A stretch of DNA of 64,000 nucleotides, taken from Streptomyces fuscichromogenes. Lineage in GTDB: Bacteria; Actinomycetota; Actinomycetes; Streptomycetales; Streptomycetaceae. Position numbers and translations under genes: made by a program. Where the stretch lies: contig NZ_BMML01000001.1 in NCBI RefSeq assembly GCF_014645815.1, forward strand, positions 614,118 to 678,117, written 5' to 3'. Shown here one piece after another: positions 10,699 through 22,586 of the stretch (its first letter is position 1; the number at the start of each line of letters is the position of its first letter). The notes below the pieces were generated by a model, which did not search any database, was not told the origin of the DNA, and saw only the letters and a list, made by a program, of their open reading frames with translations.

Positions 10699-12849
10699 AT
10701 GGCCGACCCCTCCAGCTACCGCCCCAAGCCGGGACAGATCCCCGACTCTCCCGGGGTGTACAGGTTCCGTGACGAGCACCGTCGGGTGATCTACGTCGGA
10801 AAGGCGAAGAGCCTGCGCCAGCGCCTGGCGAACTACTTCCAGGACCTGGCGAGCCTGCACCCCCGCACCCGGACGATGGTCACCACCGCCACGTCCGTGG
10901 AGTGGACCGTGGTGTCCACGGAGGTCGAGGCGCTCCAGCTGGAGTACTCCTGGATCAAGGAGTACGACCCCCGGTTCAACGTGAAGTACCGCGACGACAA
11001 GAGCTACCCGTACCTCGCGGTGACGATGAACGAGGAGTTCCCGCGGGTCCAGGTGATGCGCGGTCACAAGAAGAAGGGCGTGCGCTACTTCGGGCCGTAC
11101 GGCCACGCGTGGGCGATCCGGGACACCGTCGACCTGCTGCTGCGCGTGTTCCCGGTGCGCACCTGCTCGGCCGGGGTGTTCAAGAACGCCGCCCGCACCG
11201 GCCGCCCCTGTCTGCTCGGCTACATCGGCAAGTGCTCGGCCCCCTGCGTCGGCCGGATCTCCCCGCAGGACCACGGCGAACTGGCCGAGGAGTTCTGCGA
11301 CTTCATGGCCGGCCGCACCGGTACCTACCTGCGCCGTCTGGAGAAGCGGATGACGGAGGCCGCCGAGGAGATGGAGTACGAGCGGGCCGCCCGGCTGCGC
11401 GACGACATCGAGGCCCTGAAGAAGGCCATGGAGAAGAGCGCGGTCGTGCTCGCCGACGCGACCGACGCCGACCTCATCGCCGTCGCGGAGGACGAGCTGG
11501 AGGCGGCCGTGCAGATCTTCCACGTGCGCGGCGGACGCGTGCGCGGGCAGCGCGGCTGGGTGACGGACAAGGTGGAGGACGTCACCACGGGTGCCCTTGT
11601 CGAGCACGCCCTCCAGCAGCTGTACGGCGAGGAGACCGGGGACGCCGTCCCCAAGGAGGTGCTGGTCCCGGCCCTGCCCGAGCCGGTCGAGCCGGTCCAG
11701 CAGTGGCTCACCGACCGCCGCGGGGCCAATGTCTCGCTGCGCATCCCGCAGCGCGGCGACAAGAAGGCCCTGATGGAGACCGTGCAGCGGAACGCGCAGC
11801 AGTCGCTCGCCCTGCACAAGACCAAGCGTGCCTCCGACCTCACCACCCGCTCGCGCGCGTTGGAGGAGATCGCCGACGCCCTGGACCTGGACAGCGCCCC
11901 GCTGCGCATCGAGTGCTACGACATCTCGCATCTCCAGGGCGACGACGTGGTGGCCTCCATGGTCGTCTTCGAGGACGGCCTCCAGCGAAAGAGCGAGTAC
12001 CGCCGCTTCCAGATCAAGGGCTTCGCCGGCCAGGACGACGTGCGCTCCATGCACGAGGTGATCACCCGCCGCTTCCGCCGCTACCTCGCCGAGAAGGAGC
12101 GGACCGGCGAGTGGGCGGAGGACGACGCCGAGGACACCCGCACGGACCAGGGCACCCCCGCCCCCTCCGAAACCGGAGGGGAAAGCGGAACGGAAAACGG
12201 AATCGGAACCGACCCCGACGCCGCCCCGGTCAACGGTTTCAAGGACGACGACGGACGCCCCAAGAAGTTCGCCTACCCGCCCCAGCTCGTGGTCGTCGAC
12301 GGCGGCCGGCCGCAGGTCGCCGCCGCCCGGCGGGCGCTGGACGAGCTCGGTATCGACGACATCGCCGTCTGCGGTCTCGCCAAGCGCCTCGAAGAGGTCT
12401 GGCTGCCCGAGGACGACGACCCCGTGGTCCTGCCCCGCACCAGCGAGGGCCTCTACCTCCTCCAGCGCGTCCGGGACGAGGCGCACCGCTTCGCCATCAC
12501 CTACCAGCGCACCAAGCGGGCCAAGCGGTTCCGCTCCGGCCCCCTGGACGACGTACCGGGCCTCGGCGAAACCCGCAAACAAGCGTTGATCAAGCATTTC
12601 GGCTCGGTGAAGAAGCTGCGGTCCGCCACAATCGAGCAGATCCAGGAAGTACCCGGGATAGGCCGCAAGACGGCCGAGACCATCGCGGTGGCCCTCGCCC
12701 AGGCGGCCCCGGCCGCACCCGCCGTGAACACGGCGACCGGAGAGATCATGGATGACAGGGAAGACGAGGCGCCCGAGACGACGGCGGACGCCTCGGGGGA
12801 GCCCGTACCCGCGGGCGCCCCGGACGATCGACGGGGCCAGGAGAGATGA
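10699..12849 (+). CDS. uvrC: UvrABC excinuclease subunit C
   Basis: UvrC makes the two incisions in nucleotide excision repair. The 716-residue protein has an N-terminal GIY-YIG nuclease domain (PGVYRF...[14 protein letters not shown], residues 14-45), a UvrB-interacting UVR helix pair ([20 protein letters not shown], about residues 225-245), an RNase H-like endonuclease domain ([23 protein letters not shown]) and tandem helix-hairpin-helix motifs ([31 protein letters not shown]). Residues about 472-521 form an acidic, low-complexity insertion within the nuclease domain, and about 50 residues follow the last hairpin. It leads the coupled set uvrC-rapZ-yvcK-whiA; its TGA overlaps the rapZ ATG. 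Confidence 0.97.
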   Translation: MADPSSYRPKPGQIPDSPGVYRFRDEHRRVIYVGKAKSLRQRLANYFQDLASLHPRTRTMVTTATSVEWTVVSTEVEALQLEYSWIKEYDPRFNVKYRDDKSYPYLAVTMNEEFPRVQVMRGHKKKGVRYFGPYGHAWAIRDTVDLLLRVFPVRTCSAGVFKNAARTGRPCLLGYIGKCSAPCVGRISPQDHGELAEEFCDFMAGRTGTYLRRLEKRMTEAAEEMEYERAARLRDDIEALKKAMEKSAVVLADATDADLIAVAEDELEAAVQIFHVRGGRVRGQRGWVTDKVEDVTTGALVEHALQQLYGEETGDAVPKEVLVPALPEPVEPVQQWLTDRRGANVSLRIPQRGDKKALMETVQRNAQQSLALHKTKRASDLTTRSRALEEIADALDLDSAPLRIECYDISHLQGDDVVASMVVFEDGLQRKSEYRRFQIKGFAGQDDVRSMHEVITRRFRRYLAEKERTGEWAEDDAEDTRTDQGTPAPSETGGESGTENGIGTDPDAAPVNGFKDDDGRPKKFAYPPQLVVVDGGRPQVAAARRALDELGIDDIAVCGLAKRLEEVWLPEDDDPVVLPRTSEGLYLLQRVRDEAHRFAITYQRTKRAKRFRSGPLDDVPGLGETRKQALIKHFGSVKKLRSATIEQIQEVPGIGRKTAETIAVALAQAAPAAPAVNTATGEIMDDREDEAPETTADASGEPVPAGAPDDRRGQER

Positions 12850-13892
12850 CCGAGCGCGACGCACACCCCACAGCACAGCGAGATCCGGCGTTCAGTGAGA
12901 CGCAGGGCGAGCCCGAGGAAGCGCACGACGAGGCGCGCCAGGACCGGCCGCACGAAGCGGAAGCCGAAGCGGTCCAGGAAAACGGAGCAGAAGTGAGTAC
13001 GGACGTCACCCCGGCCGGGGTGCCCGAGGCGGCCATCCCCGAGCTGGTGATCATCTCCGGCATGTCGGGAGCCGGCCGTTCGACGGCGGCGAAGTGTCTG
13101 GAGGACCTCGGCTGGTTCGTCGTGGACAACCTCCCGCCGGCCCTCATCCCCACCATGGTCGAGCTGGGCGCCCGCTCCCAGGGCAACGTGGCGCGGATCG
13201 CGGTCGTGGTCGACGTGCGCGGCCGGCGCTTCTTCGACAACCTGCGCGAGTCCCTCGCCGACCTGGACAGCCGGAGCGTCACCCGCCGGATCGTCTTCCT
13301 GGAGTCCTCCGACGACGCTCTGGTCCGCCGCTTCGAGTCGGTGCGCCGCCCGCACCCCCTCCAGGGCGACGGCCGGATCGTCGACGGCATCGCGGCCGAG
13401 CGGGAGCTGCTGCGCGAGCTGCGCGGCGACGCCGACCTGGTGATCGACACCTCCAGCCTCAACGTGCACGAGCTGCGCGCCAAGATGGACGCCCAGTTCG
13501 CCGGTGAGGAGGAGCCCGAGCTGCGGGCGACGGTGATGTCGTTCGGGTTCAAGTACGGCCTGCCGGTCGACGCCGACCTGGTCGCCGACATGCGGTTCCT
13601 GCCCAACCCGCACTGGGTGCCGGAGCTGCGCCCGTACACCGGCCTCAACGAGGAGGTGTCGGCGTACGTCTTCAATCAGCCGGGCGCCAAGGAGTTCCTC
13701 GACCGGTACGCCGAGCTGCTGCGGCTGATCGCGACCGGGTACCGGCGTGAGGGCAAGCGCTACGTGACGATCGCCATCGGCTGCACGGGCGGCAAGCACC
13801 GCTCGGTCGCCGTGTCCGAAAAGCTCGCCGCCCGCCTGGCCGCCGAGGGAGTGGAGACCGTAGTCGTGCACCGGGACATGGGGCGCGAGTGA
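12846..13892 (+). CDS. rapZ: RapZ-family nucleotide-binding protein (YvcJ-like)
   Basis: A P-loop protein of the RapZ/YvcJ family: Walker [24 protein letters not shown], and the conserved C-terminal [17 protein letters not shown]. In enterobacteria RapZ controls glmS through small RNAs; the role in actinomycetes is less clear, but the gene is nearly always next to yvcK and whiA. I place the start at ATG 12846, which overlaps the uvrC TGA (ATGA). The first 49 residues are acidic and low-complexity and absent from most homologues, so GTG 12993, with GGAG upstream, is a real alternative giving a 299-residue protein. The stop overlaps the yvcK GTG (GTGA). Confidence 0.95.
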   Translation: MTERDAHPTAQRDPAFSETQGEPEEAHDEARQDRPHEAEAEAVQENGAEVSTDVTPAGVPEAAIPELVIISGMSGAGRSTAAKCLEDLGWFVVDNLPPALIPTMVELGARSQGNVARIAVVVDVRGRRFFDNLRESLADLDSRSVTRRIVFLESSDDALVRRFESVRRPHPLQGDGRIVDGIAAERELLRELRGDADLVIDTSSLNVHELRAKMDAQFAGEEEPELRATVMSFGFKYGLPVDADLVADMRFLPNPHWVPELRPYTGLNEEVSAYVFNQPGAKEFLDRYAELLRLIATGYRREGKRYVTIAIGCTGGKHRSVAVSEKLAARLAAEGVETVVVHRDMGRE

Positions 13893-14956
13893 CCGAGCGC
13901 ACTCCACGGCTGAGCCGGCTGCGCCGGATGGTGCCCGAGTCCCGCACGGGCCGTCCCGTCGAGGCCCGCGGCGCCCGGCCGCGCCGTCGCGGCACCCAGC
14001 CCAAGGTGGTCGCCCTGGGCGGCGGCATGGGACTGTCCGCGTCGCTCGCGGCCCTGCGCCGGATCACCGGCGACCTCACCGCCGTGGTCACCGTGGCCGA
14101 CGACGGCGGCTCCAGCGGGCGTCTCCGTGACGAGCTGGGCGTCCTTCCCCCGGGTGATCTGCGCAAGGCGCTCGCCGCCCTGTGCGGTGACGACGACTGG
14201 GGTCAGACCTGGGCCCGGGTCATCCAGCACCGCTTCCAGTCCAAGGGCGACCTGCACGAGCACGCGGTCGGCAACCTGCTGATCGTCGCCCTGTGGGAAC
14301 AGCTCGGCGACCACGTCCAGGCCCTGGACCTGGTCGGCAGGCTGCTCGGCGCGCACGGACGCGTGCTGCCGATGTCCGCGGTGCCACTGGAGCTGCAGGC
14401 CCTGGTCAAGGGGCACGATCCGGAGCGGCCCGAGGAGGTGGACATCGTCCGGGGGCAGGCCACCGTGGCGCTCACGCCCGGCGAGGTGCAGTCCGTGCAC
14501 CTGGTGCCGCACGACCCGCCGGCCGTGCCCGAGGCGGTCGAGGCCGTGCTGGACGCGGACTGGGTGGTGCTGGGCCCGGGATCGTGGTTCTCGTCGGTGA
14601 TCCCGCACCTGCTCGTCCCCGATCTGCTGGACGCGCTCACCGAGACCAAGGCCCGTAAGGTCCTGTCCCTGAACCTGGCGCCCCAGCCGGGAGAAACCGA
14701 GGGCTTCTCTCCGCAGCGTCATTTGGAGGTTTTGGGGCGACACGCCCCTAAACTCGCCCTGGACGTGGTGCTGGCCGACGAGGCCGCCGTGCCCGACCGC
14801 GACTCGCTCACCGAGGCCGCCAAGCGGCTGGGGGCCGCGGTCGAGCTGGGCCCCGTGGCCCGGACCGACGGTTCACCCCGGCATGACCCGGAGCTGTTGG
14901 CCGCCGCGTACGACCGTATTTTTCGGATGCATGGAAGGATCGGCCCATGGCGATGA
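13889..14956 (+). CDS. yvcK: YvcK/gluconeogenesis factor family protein
   Basis: A 355-residue cytosolic protein of the CofD/YvcK superfamily. The glycine-rich nucleotide-sugar-binding motif [15 protein letters not shown] and [18 protein letters not shown] appear near residues 35-80, followed by [13 protein letters not shown]. In Bacillus and mycobacteria YvcK (CuvA) binds UDP-sugars and supports cell-wall synthesis under some carbon sources. The GTG at 13889 overlaps the rapZ stop. The first 33 residues are basic and poorly conserved. The 3' end overlaps whiA by 10 bp, so translation is coupled. Confidence 0.95.
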   Translation: MTERTPRLSRLRRMVPESRTGRPVEARGARPRRRGTQPKVVALGGGMGLSASLAALRRITGDLTAVVTVADDGGSSGRLRDELGVLPPGDLRKALAALCGDDDWGQTWARVIQHRFQSKGDLHEHAVGNLLIVALWEQLGDHVQALDLVGRLLGAHGRVLPMSAVPLELQALVKGHDPERPEEVDIVRGQATVALTPGEVQSVHLVPHDPPAVPEAVEAVLDADWVVLGPGSWFSSVIPHLLVPDLLDALTETKARKVLSLNLAPQPGETEGFSPQRHLEVLGRHAPKLALDVVLADEAAVPDRDSLTEAAKRLGAAVELGPVARTDGSPRHDPELLAAAYDRIFRMHGRIGPWR

Positions 14957-15936
14957 CGGCAGCGGTGAAGGACGAGATCTCCCGGCTACCCGTCACCCGG
15001 ACCTGCTGCCGGAAGGCGGAGGTCTCCGCCATTCTGCGGTTCGCGGGCGGCCTCCACCTGGTGAGCGGGCGCATCGTGATCGAGGCGGAGCTGGACACCG
15101 CGATGGCGGCCCGGCGCCTCAAGCGGGACATCCTGGAGATCTTCGGCCACAGCTCCGAGCTGATCGTGATGGCACCCGGCGGGCTGCGCCGCGGCTCGCG
15201 GTACGTCGTGCGGGTGGTGGCGGGCGGCGACCAGCTGGCCCGCCAGACCGGCCTGGTGGACGGCCGGGGCAGGCCGATCCGGGGCCTTCCCCCGCAGGTC
15301 GTCTCCGGGGCCACCTGCGACGCCGAGGCGGCCTGGCGCGGCGCCTTCCTGGCGCACGGTTCGCTGACCGAGCCCGGCCGCTCCTCCTCCCTGGAGGTGA
15401 CCTGCCCGGGCCCGGAGGCCGCGCTCGCGCTGGTCGGCGCCGCCCGTCGGCTGTCCATCGCCGCGAAGGCCCGTGAGGTGCGCGGGGTGGACCGGGTGGT
15501 CGTCCGTGACGGTGACGCGATCGGCGCCCTGCTGACCCGTCTCGGTGCCCACGAGTCGGTGCTGGCCTGGGAGGAGCGCCGGATGCGCCGCGAGGTCCGC
15601 GCCACCGCGAACCGCCTCGCCAACTTCGACGACGCCAACCTGCGCCGCTCCGCCCGTGCGGCCGTGGCCGCCGGGGCCAGGGTCCAGCGGGCCCTGGAGA
15701 TCCTCGCCGACGAGGTTCCCGAGCACCTCGCGGCGGCCGGCCGGCTGCGCATGGAGCACAAGCAGGCCTCCCTGGAGGAGCTGGGCGCGCTCGCCGACCC
15801 GCCGCTCACCAAGGACGCCGTCGCCGGCCGGATCCGTCGTCTGCTCGCGATGGCCGACAAGCGGGCGTCCGATCTGGGCATCCCGGGCACCGAGGCCAAC
15901 CTCTCCGAGGAGCTGGCCGACAACCTCGCAGGCTGA
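14947..15936 (+). CDS. whiA: Sporulation transcription factor WhiA
   Basis: WhiA, with WhiB, switches on cell-division and sporulation genes in aerial hyphae of Streptomyces. The 329-residue protein shows the two-part family structure: an N-terminal LAGLIDADG-homing-endonuclease-like region (residues about 20-190, with [18 protein letters not shown] and [11 protein letters not shown]) and a C-terminal helix-turn-helix (residues about 260-320, [23 protein letters not shown] split over the recognition helix). The start ATG 14947 lies within the end of yvcK. After the stop there is a 168-bp gap before the next gene. Confidence 0.97.
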   Translation: MAMTAAVKDEISRLPVTRTCCRKAEVSAILRFAGGLHLVSGRIVIEAELDTAMAARRLKRDILEIFGHSSELIVMAPGGLRRGSRYVVRVVAGGDQLARQTGLVDGRGRPIRGLPPQVVSGATCDAEAAWRGAFLAHGSLTEPGRSSSLEVTCPGPEAALALVGAARRLSIAAKAREVRGVDRVVVRDGDAIGALLTRLGAHESVLAWEERRMRREVRATANRLANFDDANLRRSARAAVAAGARVQRALEILADEVPEHLAAAGRLRMEHKQASLEELGALADPPLTKDAVAGRIRRLLAMADKRASDLGIPGTEANLSEELADNLAG

Positions 15937-16104
15937 GGCACCGTCACCCCGTCGGTGCCGGCGTCCGTGACGGTCGCCGGCACCGGTGTTTGCATCTCTT
16001 TTAAGCCACCGTGAACTGGCCATGAGGCAGCCTTGACTGGATCATGAAGTGTCATGAGCCTGGCAGGAGTTCGCCGTCGTGGCGAACCACTGCTAGGGGG
16101 GTTC

Positions 16105-19059
16105 ATGAGACACAGAGCGAGATCGATCCTCGCTGTCGGCGCGCTCCTGATCGGCGGGGCCGCGCTCGCGCCCGTGGCCCAGGCGCAGAACGGCGGTTCC
16201 GGGAAGACCGACCCCGACCAGGTCAAGGTCTTCCACGCGGACGTCACCAAGAAACAGATTCCCCTTCTGCTCGAAGCCGGGCAGGACGGCAATGAACTCG
16301 GTGACCAGGTCACCGGATCCGGCAGGACGGAGGTCGAGCTGTACCTGACCGACCAGCAGGCGAAGAAGCTGGCGAAGCAGGGCGTCGACCTCACCGAGCA
16401 CACGGTGTCGGCCAGGGCCGAGGCGCGGGCCGAGAGCGCCGCGCAGGGTGTGTTCCGCCCGTACGGCGGCGCCGGCGGTCTCGAGGCGGAGATCCTCGCG
16501 ACCGCGCAGGCCAACCCCGGTCTCACCAAGGTCGAGTCCATCGGGAAGACGGTCGACGGACAGGACATCCTCGCGCTCAGGCTGACCAAGGGCGCGAAGA
16601 GTTCGAAGGACGGCTCCAAGCCCTCCGTGCTGTACGTGTCCAACCAGCACGCGCGCGAGTGGATCACGCCGGAGATGACCCGCCGGCTGATGCACTACTA
16701 CCTGGACAACTACCGCACCGACAAGCGCGTCAAGAAGATCGTCGACTCGACCGAGCTGTGGTTCGTGCTGTCCGCCAACCCGGACGGCTACGACTACACC
16801 TTCCAGAACTCCGACACCCGCCTGTGGCGCAAGAACCTGCGGGACGTCAACGGCGACGGGGTCATCGGCACGGGTGACGGCGTCGACCTCAACCGCAACT
16901 TCGGCTACAAGTGGGGCTACGACGACGAGGGTTCGTCCCCCAACCCCACCAGCGAGACCTACCGCGGCGCGAGCCCCGAGTCCGAGCCCGAGACCAGGGC
17001 GCTGGACGTCTTCGAGAAGCGGATCGGGTTCACGTACGGCATCAACTACCACTCCGCCGCGGAGCTCCTCCTCTACGGCGTCGGCTGGCAGGTGGCCACC
17101 CCGACCCCGGACGACGTCCTCTACAAGGCGCTGGCCGGCACCCCGGACAACCCGGCGATCCCCGGCTACCACTCGCAGGTCTCCTCCGAGCTGTACACCA
17201 CCAACGGCGAGGCGGACGGCCACGCGTCGAACGTCAACGGCATGGCGATGTTCACCCCCGAGATGTCGACCTGCCAGACGGCCTCGAACATCGATCCGAA
17301 CGACGCCTGGAACGCCGCCGACTGCCAGTCGGTCTTCAACTTCCCGGACGACGAGAAGCTGATCCAGGACGAGTTCGAGAAGAACATCCCCTTCGCGCTC
17401 TCGGTCGCCGAGACCGCCGCCCACCCCGACCAGCCGGTCTCCTCGGTCGGCCTGAGCGCCGCCGACTTCACCCCGGCGACGTTCACCACGTCCTACTCGC
17501 GCGGCGCCGACCAGGAGGTCTCCGCCGTCGTCCGCAAGGCGATCCGTGACAAGGAGCTCAAGTACCGCGTGAACGGCGGCCGCACGCTGGACAGGGCGCT
17601 CAAGCCCTGGAAGGGCGGCGAGACCTACGGCGGTCACGACAACCTCTACTTCGACGAGTACCGGGCCAAGGTGAAGGGCGGCGACCCGGGCGACAGGGTC
17701 GAGGTGTGGTTCACCGGGAAGACGAAGAGCGGCAAGAAGGTCTCCAGCGCGCACTTCACCTACACCGTCGCCGAGCTGCCCAGGGCGGACACCCTGGTGG
17801 TCGCCGAGGAGGGTGCCAAGGCCACCCAGGCGCAGACCTACGTCGACGCGCTCAAGGCGGCCGGGCACAAGGCGGTCGTCTGGGACGTGGCGAGCCAGGG
17901 CGCGCCGGACGCGCTCGGCGTGCTGAAGCACTTCAGGACGGTCGTCCACTACTCGGGCACCAGCGGCCCCGGCAACGACACCCAGCTCCAGCTGCGCGCC
18001 TACCTCAACGAGGGCGGCAGGCTGATCGAGGCGGGGGAGCTGGCCGGCGGCAGCGTGAACCTCGGTGACGGCACCCCGTCGGACGACTTCAGCCAGTACT
18101 ACCTGGGCGCCTACTCCCGTACGTCGACACCCGGGGCCACCGGCTTCACCGGCTCCGGCACGCTGGACGGCTTCAGCGGGGCCCTGAGCGGCACGTCCGC
18201 CAACCCGCTCGACAAGGCGGGGACCTACGCCGTCACCTCCGACGAGCTCTCGCCCGGCACGTACCCGCAGTTCGCCAGCTCGGGCGCGGGCCAGTTCGCC
18301 GGGACCGTCAATCCGTACGGGCCGTACTCCGGGTCGTACATGGCCGCGGCCGTGCACACCGACGACGCCTACAAGCGCCTCACCCGCACCATCGACCTCA
18401 CCGGTGTCACCGCGGCCGAGCAGCCGGCCCTCAGTGCCAAGCTGCTGTGGGACACCGAGCCCGGCTACGACCACGCGGTGGTCGAGGCGCACGTCGTCGG
18501 CAGCGACGACTGGACGACCCTGCCCGAGAAGGGCGGCGCCACCAGCAGCGCGGTACCGAGCGAGTGCGGGGCCGGCTTCCTGATCGCCGAGCACCCGTGG
18601 CTCAGGCACTACCTGACCATCGCGGACAACCAGTGCACCGCGGGCGGCACCAGCGGCGCCTGGAACAGCTTCACCGGCAGCTCGGCGGGCTGGCAGCCGG
18701 TGAGCTTCGACCTGAGCGCCTATGCGGGGAAGTCCGTCGAGGTCTCCCTCGCCTACATCACCGACCCGGGCACCGGCGGGCACGGCGTCCTCGTCGACGA
18801 CGCCTCGCTCGTGGTCGGCGGCACGGCCACCGAGACCGAGGGCTTCGAGACCTCCCTCGGTCCCTGGAGCGTCACCGGACCGCCCGCGGGCAGCCCGGCC
18901 GTCCTCAAGGACTGGGAGCGGACCGGGGCGCTGTTCAAGACCTACGGAGCCGTCACCACCGACCGCACCGTGCTGCTCGGTTTCGGCCTGGAACAGGTGA
19001 GTTCCGCGGCCGATCGTGCCGCTCTGGTGAAGAAGGCGTTGACAGCACTCGACAACTGA
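16105..19059 (+). CDS. Secreted M14 zinc carboxypeptidase with long C-terminal extension
   Basis: A 984-residue secreted protease. MRHRARSILAVGALLIGGAAL...AQA is a Sec signal peptide, starting at ATG 16105 with AGGGGGG just upstream. The M14 domain carries the zinc motif HAREW (His182, Glu185), NRNFGYKWG, the third zinc ligand in INYHSAAELLLYG (about His316), and the catalytic glutamate in FTPEMS (about 386). A prodomain precedes it. The remaining 500 or so residues include a region resembling the beta-sandwich modules of immune-inhibitor-A-type proteases (WQPVSFDLSAYAGKSVEVSLAY...GVLVDDASL). It stands alone, convergent with nothing, and is likely to scavenge peptides outside the cell. Confidence 0.93.
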   Translation: MRHRARSILAVGALLIGGAALAPVAQAQNGGSGKTDPDQVKVFHADVTKKQIPLLLEAGQDGNELGDQVTGSGRTEVELYLTDQQAKKLAKQGVDLTEHTVSARAEARAESAAQGVFRPYGGAGGLEAEILATAQANPGLTKVESIGKTVDGQDILALRLTKGAKSSKDGSKPSVLYVSNQHAREWITPEMTRRLMHYYLDNYRTDKRVKKIVDSTELWFVLSANPDGYDYTFQNSDTRLWRKNLRDVNGDGVIGTGDGVDLNRNFGYKWGYDDEGSSPNPTSETYRGASPESEPETRALDVFEKRIGFTYGINYHSAAELLLYGVGWQVATPTPDDVLYKALAGTPDNPAIPGYHSQVSSELYTTNGEADGHASNVNGMAMFTPEMSTCQTASNIDPNDAWNAADCQSVFNFPDDEKLIQDEFEKNIPFALSVAETAAHPDQPVSSVGLSAADFTPATFTTSYSRGADQEVSAVVRKAIRDKELKYRVNGGRTLDRALKPWKGGETYGGHDNLYFDEYRAKVKGGDPGDRVEVWFTGKTKSGKKVSSAHFTYTVAELPRADTLVVAEEGAKATQAQTYVDALKAAGHKAVVWDVASQGAPDALGVLKHFRTVVHYSGTSGPGNDTQLQLRAYLNEGGRLIEAGELAGGSVNLGDGTPSDDFSQYYLGAYSRTSTPGATGFTGSGTLDGFSGALSGTSANPLDKAGTYAVTSDELSPGTYPQFASSGAGQFAGTVNPYGPYSGSYMAAAVHTDDAYKRLTRTIDLTGVTAAEQPALSAKLLWDTEPGYDHAVVEAHVVGSDDWTTLPEKGGATSSAVPSECGAGFLIAEHPWLRHYLTIADNQCTAGGTSGAWNSFTGSSAGWQPVSFDLSAYAGKSVEVSLAYITDPGTGGHGVLVDDASLVVGGTATETEGFETSLGPWSVTGPPAGSPAVLKDWERTGALFKTYGAVTTDRTVLLGFGLEQVSSAADRAALVKKALTALDN

Positions 19060-19124
19060 CCCCGACGGCAATCGACATGTGAGCCGACCCGCTCACGAAC
19101 GAGTGAAACGGCGGTAAAAACTGG

Positions 19125-19154
19125 TCGACATTCCGTGACAAAACGGTGTGATAC
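19125..19154 (+). promoter_or_regulatory. Possible gap promoter
   Basis: TCGACA (19125-19130), 18 nt, TGATAC (19149-19154), about 180 bp before the gap start. The hexamers are fair matches to the housekeeping consensus. Confidence 0.3.
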
Positions 19155-19171
19155 GACCCTCGATCCGAGGT

Positions 19172-19201
19172 GGTCCGTACCCCTACTGGCGGGTACGGAC
19201 C
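19172..19201. terminator. Hairpin between the carboxypeptidase and gap
   Basis: GGTCCGTACCC (19172-19182) pairs perfectly with GGGTACGGACC (19191-19201) across an 8-nt loop, 113 bp after the carboxypeptidase stop. It could end that transcript, or act as an operator or leader structure of gap, since it lies between a candidate promoter and the start codon. Confidence 0.5.
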
Positions 19202-19255
19202 GCCTCGCCGTGTATGAGGCATCTGGATGTCACCGCGGGAGCCTCAGGGAGGTAG

Positions 19256-20344
<1,089 letters not shown>

Positions 20345-20373
20345 TCGGCCGAACAGGCACCTCGATGCGGTAG

Positions 20374-20413
20374 CAGGGCTCGGGCAGCGCACGGTCGCGC
20401 CGCCCGGGCCCTG
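20374..20413 (+). terminator. Stem-loop between gap and pgk
   Basis: CAGGGCTCGGGC (20374-20385) pairs with GCCCGGGCCCTG (20402-20413) with one G-U pair and a 16-nt loop. It may reduce read-through, so gap could be expressed above pgk-tpiA. Confidence 0.5.
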
Positions 20414-20495
20414 ACGCGCGTAAGGATCGACCCGGCCGCATACGGTTCGATCAGTCCTCGTACGATCAAGAGCCCTCCTGTAGGAGTCCCCAACC

Positions 20496-21707
20496 ATGAA
20501 GACGATCGACGAACTCCTCACCGAAGGGGTCGACGGCAAGCGGGTCTTCGTCCGCGCCGATCTCAACGTCCCGATGGCCGACGGTCTCATCACCGACGAC
20601 GGCCGGATCCGCGCTGTCCTGCCCACCGTCAAGGCCCTGGCCGACGCGGGCGCCAAGGTGGTCGTCGCCTCCCACCTGGGCCGCCCCAAGGGTGCCCCGG
20701 ACCCGAAGTTCTCGCTGCTCCAGGCCGCCGAGCGGCTCGGTGAACTGCTCGGCGCCCCGGTCGCGTTCGCCCAGGACACCGTGGGCCCCGCCGCCCACGA
20801 CGCGGTGAACGGCCTGCAGCCCGGCCAGGTCGCGGTCATCGAGAACCTGCGCTTCAACGCCGGCGAGACGTCCAAGGACGACACCGAGCGCGGCGAGTTC
20901 GCGGACCGGCTGGCCGCCCTCGCGGACGTCTACGTCGGCGACGGCTTCGGCGCCGTGCACCGGGGGCACGCCTCCGTCTACGACCTCCCGGCCCGGCTGC
21001 CGCACTACGCCGGCTACCTCATCGCCACCGAGGTCGGCGTCCTGAAGAAGCTCACCGAGGACGTCAAGCGCCCCTACGTGGTGGTGCTCGGCGGCGCCAA
21101 GGTCTCCGACAAGCTCGCCGTGATCGACCAGCTGCTCGGCAAGGCCGACCGCATCCTGATCGGCGGCGGCATGGTCTACACCTTCCTGAAGGCCAAGGGT
21201 TACGAGGTCGGCAGCTCCCTCCTCCAGGAGGACCAGCTCGCGACCGTCACCGAGTACCTGGAGCGCGCCGAGAAGACCGGCGTCGAGATCGTCCTGCCGG
21301 TCGACACCCTGGTCTCCGCCGGGTTCCCGGACCTGTCGGCCAAGGCGCCGTCCCACCCCGCCACGGTCGCCGCGGACGCCATGCCGGCCGGGCAGATGGG
21401 CCTGGACATCGGCCCGGAGACCGGCAAGCTGTACGCCTCGAAGCTCGCCGACGCGGCCACCGTCTTCTGGAACGGCCCGATGGGCGTCTTCGAGCACCCC
21501 GACTACGCCGAGGGCACTCGGGCCGTCGCCCAGGCCCTCGTCGAGTCCAAGGGCTTCACCGTCGTCGGCGGCGGGGACTCCGCAGCCGCCGTGCGCATCC
21601 TCGGCTTCGACGAGAACGCGTTCGGACACATCTCGACCGGTGGCGGCGCCTCCCTCGAATACCTTGAGGGCAAGACGCTCCCCGGCCTCGCCGCACTGGA
21701 GGACTGA
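20496..21707 (+). CDS. pgk: Phosphoglycerate kinase
   Basis: A 403-residue enzyme that transfers phosphate from 1,3-bisphosphoglycerate to ADP. Typical motifs are FVRADLNVPM near the start, VVASHLGRPKG, the hinge VVLGGAKVSDKLAVID, and the C-terminal nucleotide-binding FTVVGGGDSAAAV and HISTGGGASLEYLEGK. ATG 20496 follows TAGGAG. tpiA starts 6 bp after its stop, so the two are cotranscribed. Confidence 0.98.
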   Translation: MKTIDELLTEGVDGKRVFVRADLNVPMADGLITDDGRIRAVLPTVKALADAGAKVVVASHLGRPKGAPDPKFSLLQAAERLGELLGAPVAFAQDTVGPAAHDAVNGLQPGQVAVIENLRFNAGETSKDDTERGEFADRLAALADVYVGDGFGAVHRGHASVYDLPARLPHYAGYLIATEVGVLKKLTEDVKRPYVVVLGGAKVSDKLAVIDQLLGKADRILIGGGMVYTFLKAKGYEVGSSLLQEDQLATVTEYLERAEKTGVEIVLPVDTLVSAGFPDLSAKAPSHPATVAADAMPAGQMGLDIGPETGKLYASKLADAATVFWNGPMGVFEHPDYAEGTRAVAQALVESKGFTVVGGGDSAAAVRILGFDENAFGHISTGGGASLEYLEGKTLPGLAALED

Positions 21708-21713
21708 CCCCGT

Positions 21714-22490
21714 ATGACCACTCGCACGCCGATCATGGCGGGCAACTGGAAGATGAACCTCAACCACCTCGAGGCCATCGCGCACGTCCAGAAGCTCGCC
21801 TTCGCCCTGGCCGACAAGGACTACGAGGCCGTCGAGGTCGCCGTCCTGCCGCCCTTCACCGACCTGCGCTCCGTGCAGACCCTGGTGGACGGCGACAAGC
21901 TCAAGATCAGGTACGGCGCCCAGGACCTCTCCGCGCACGACTCCGGCGCCTTCACCGGCGAGATCTCCGGCCCCATGCTGGCGAAGCTGAAGTGCACGTA
22001 CGTGGTCATCGGCCACTCCGAGCGCCGCCAGTACCACGCCGAGACCGACGAGATCGTGAACGCCAAGGTCAAGGCCGCCTACAAGCACGGCCTGACCCCG
22101 ATCCTGTGCGTCGGCGAGGAGCTGGAGGTCCGCGAGGCGGGCAACCACGTCTCCCACACCCTCGCCCAGGTCGAGGGCGGTCTCAAGGACATCCCGGCCG
22201 AGCAGGCCGAGACGGTCGTGATCGCCTATGAGCCCGTGTGGGCCATCGGCACCGGCAAGGTCTGCGGCGCCGCGGACGCCCAGGAGGTCTGCGCCGCGAT
22301 CCGCGCCAAGCTCGCCGAGCTGTACAGCCAGGAGCTGGCCGACCAGGTCCGTATCCAGTACGGCGGCTCCGTCAAGGCCGGCAACGTGGCCGAGATCATG
22401 GCGCAGGGTGACATCGACGGTGCCCTGGTCGGCGGGGCCTCGCTGGACGCGGACGAATTCGTCAAGATCGTACGCTTCCGCGATCAGTGA
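21714..22490 (+). CDS. tpiA: Triosephosphate isomerase
   Basis: A 258-residue TIM barrel that interconverts dihydroxyacetone phosphate and glyceraldehyde 3-phosphate. [11 protein letters not shown] carries the active lysine, [11 protein letters not shown] the catalytic histidine, and [13 protein letters not shown] the catalytic glutamate; IQYGGSVK closes the phosphate site. It is coupled to pgk and followed by a strong hairpin. Confidence 0.98.
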   Translation: MTTRTPIMAGNWKMNLNHLEAIAHVQKLAFALADKDYEAVEVAVLPPFTDLRSVQTLVDGDKLKIRYGAQDLSAHDSGAFTGEISGPMLAKLKCTYVVIGHSERRQYHAETDEIVNAKVKAAYKHGLTPILCVGEELEVREAGNHVSHTLAQVEGGLKDIPAEQAETVVIAYEPVWAIGTGKVCGAADAQEVCAAIRAKLAELYSQELADQVRIQYGGSVKAGNVAEIMAQGDIDGALVGGASLDADEFVKIVRFRDQ

Positions 22491-22520
22491 GTATGCGGTA
22501 AGCGGGATCCGTCGTACCCT

Positions 22521-22554
22521 TGCGGGGGCGCAGCTCTGTCGCTGCGCCCCCGCA
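22521..22554 (+). terminator. Strong stem-loop terminator after tpiA
   Basis: TGCGGGGGCGCAGC (22521-22534) and GCTGCGCCCCCGCA (22541-22554) form a perfect 14-bp stem with a 6-nt loop, 30 bp after tpiA and 32 bp before secG. It separates the glycolytic transcript from secG unless read through. Confidence 0.75.
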
Positions 22555-22586
22555 GCCCATCCGAATCCGAGGAAGTTGGTCCAGCC

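Noticed and set aside
10465..12876. 803-codon open frame antisense to uvrC
   Set aside because: It is a shadow of uvrC and runs through the 8-bp repeat array, which stays open because of its periodicity.
16093..19071. 992-codon open frame antisense to the carboxypeptidase gene
   Set aside because: Valine-, arginine- and glycine-rich translation typical of an antisense shadow; the plus-strand protein has a signal peptide and intact M14 motifs.
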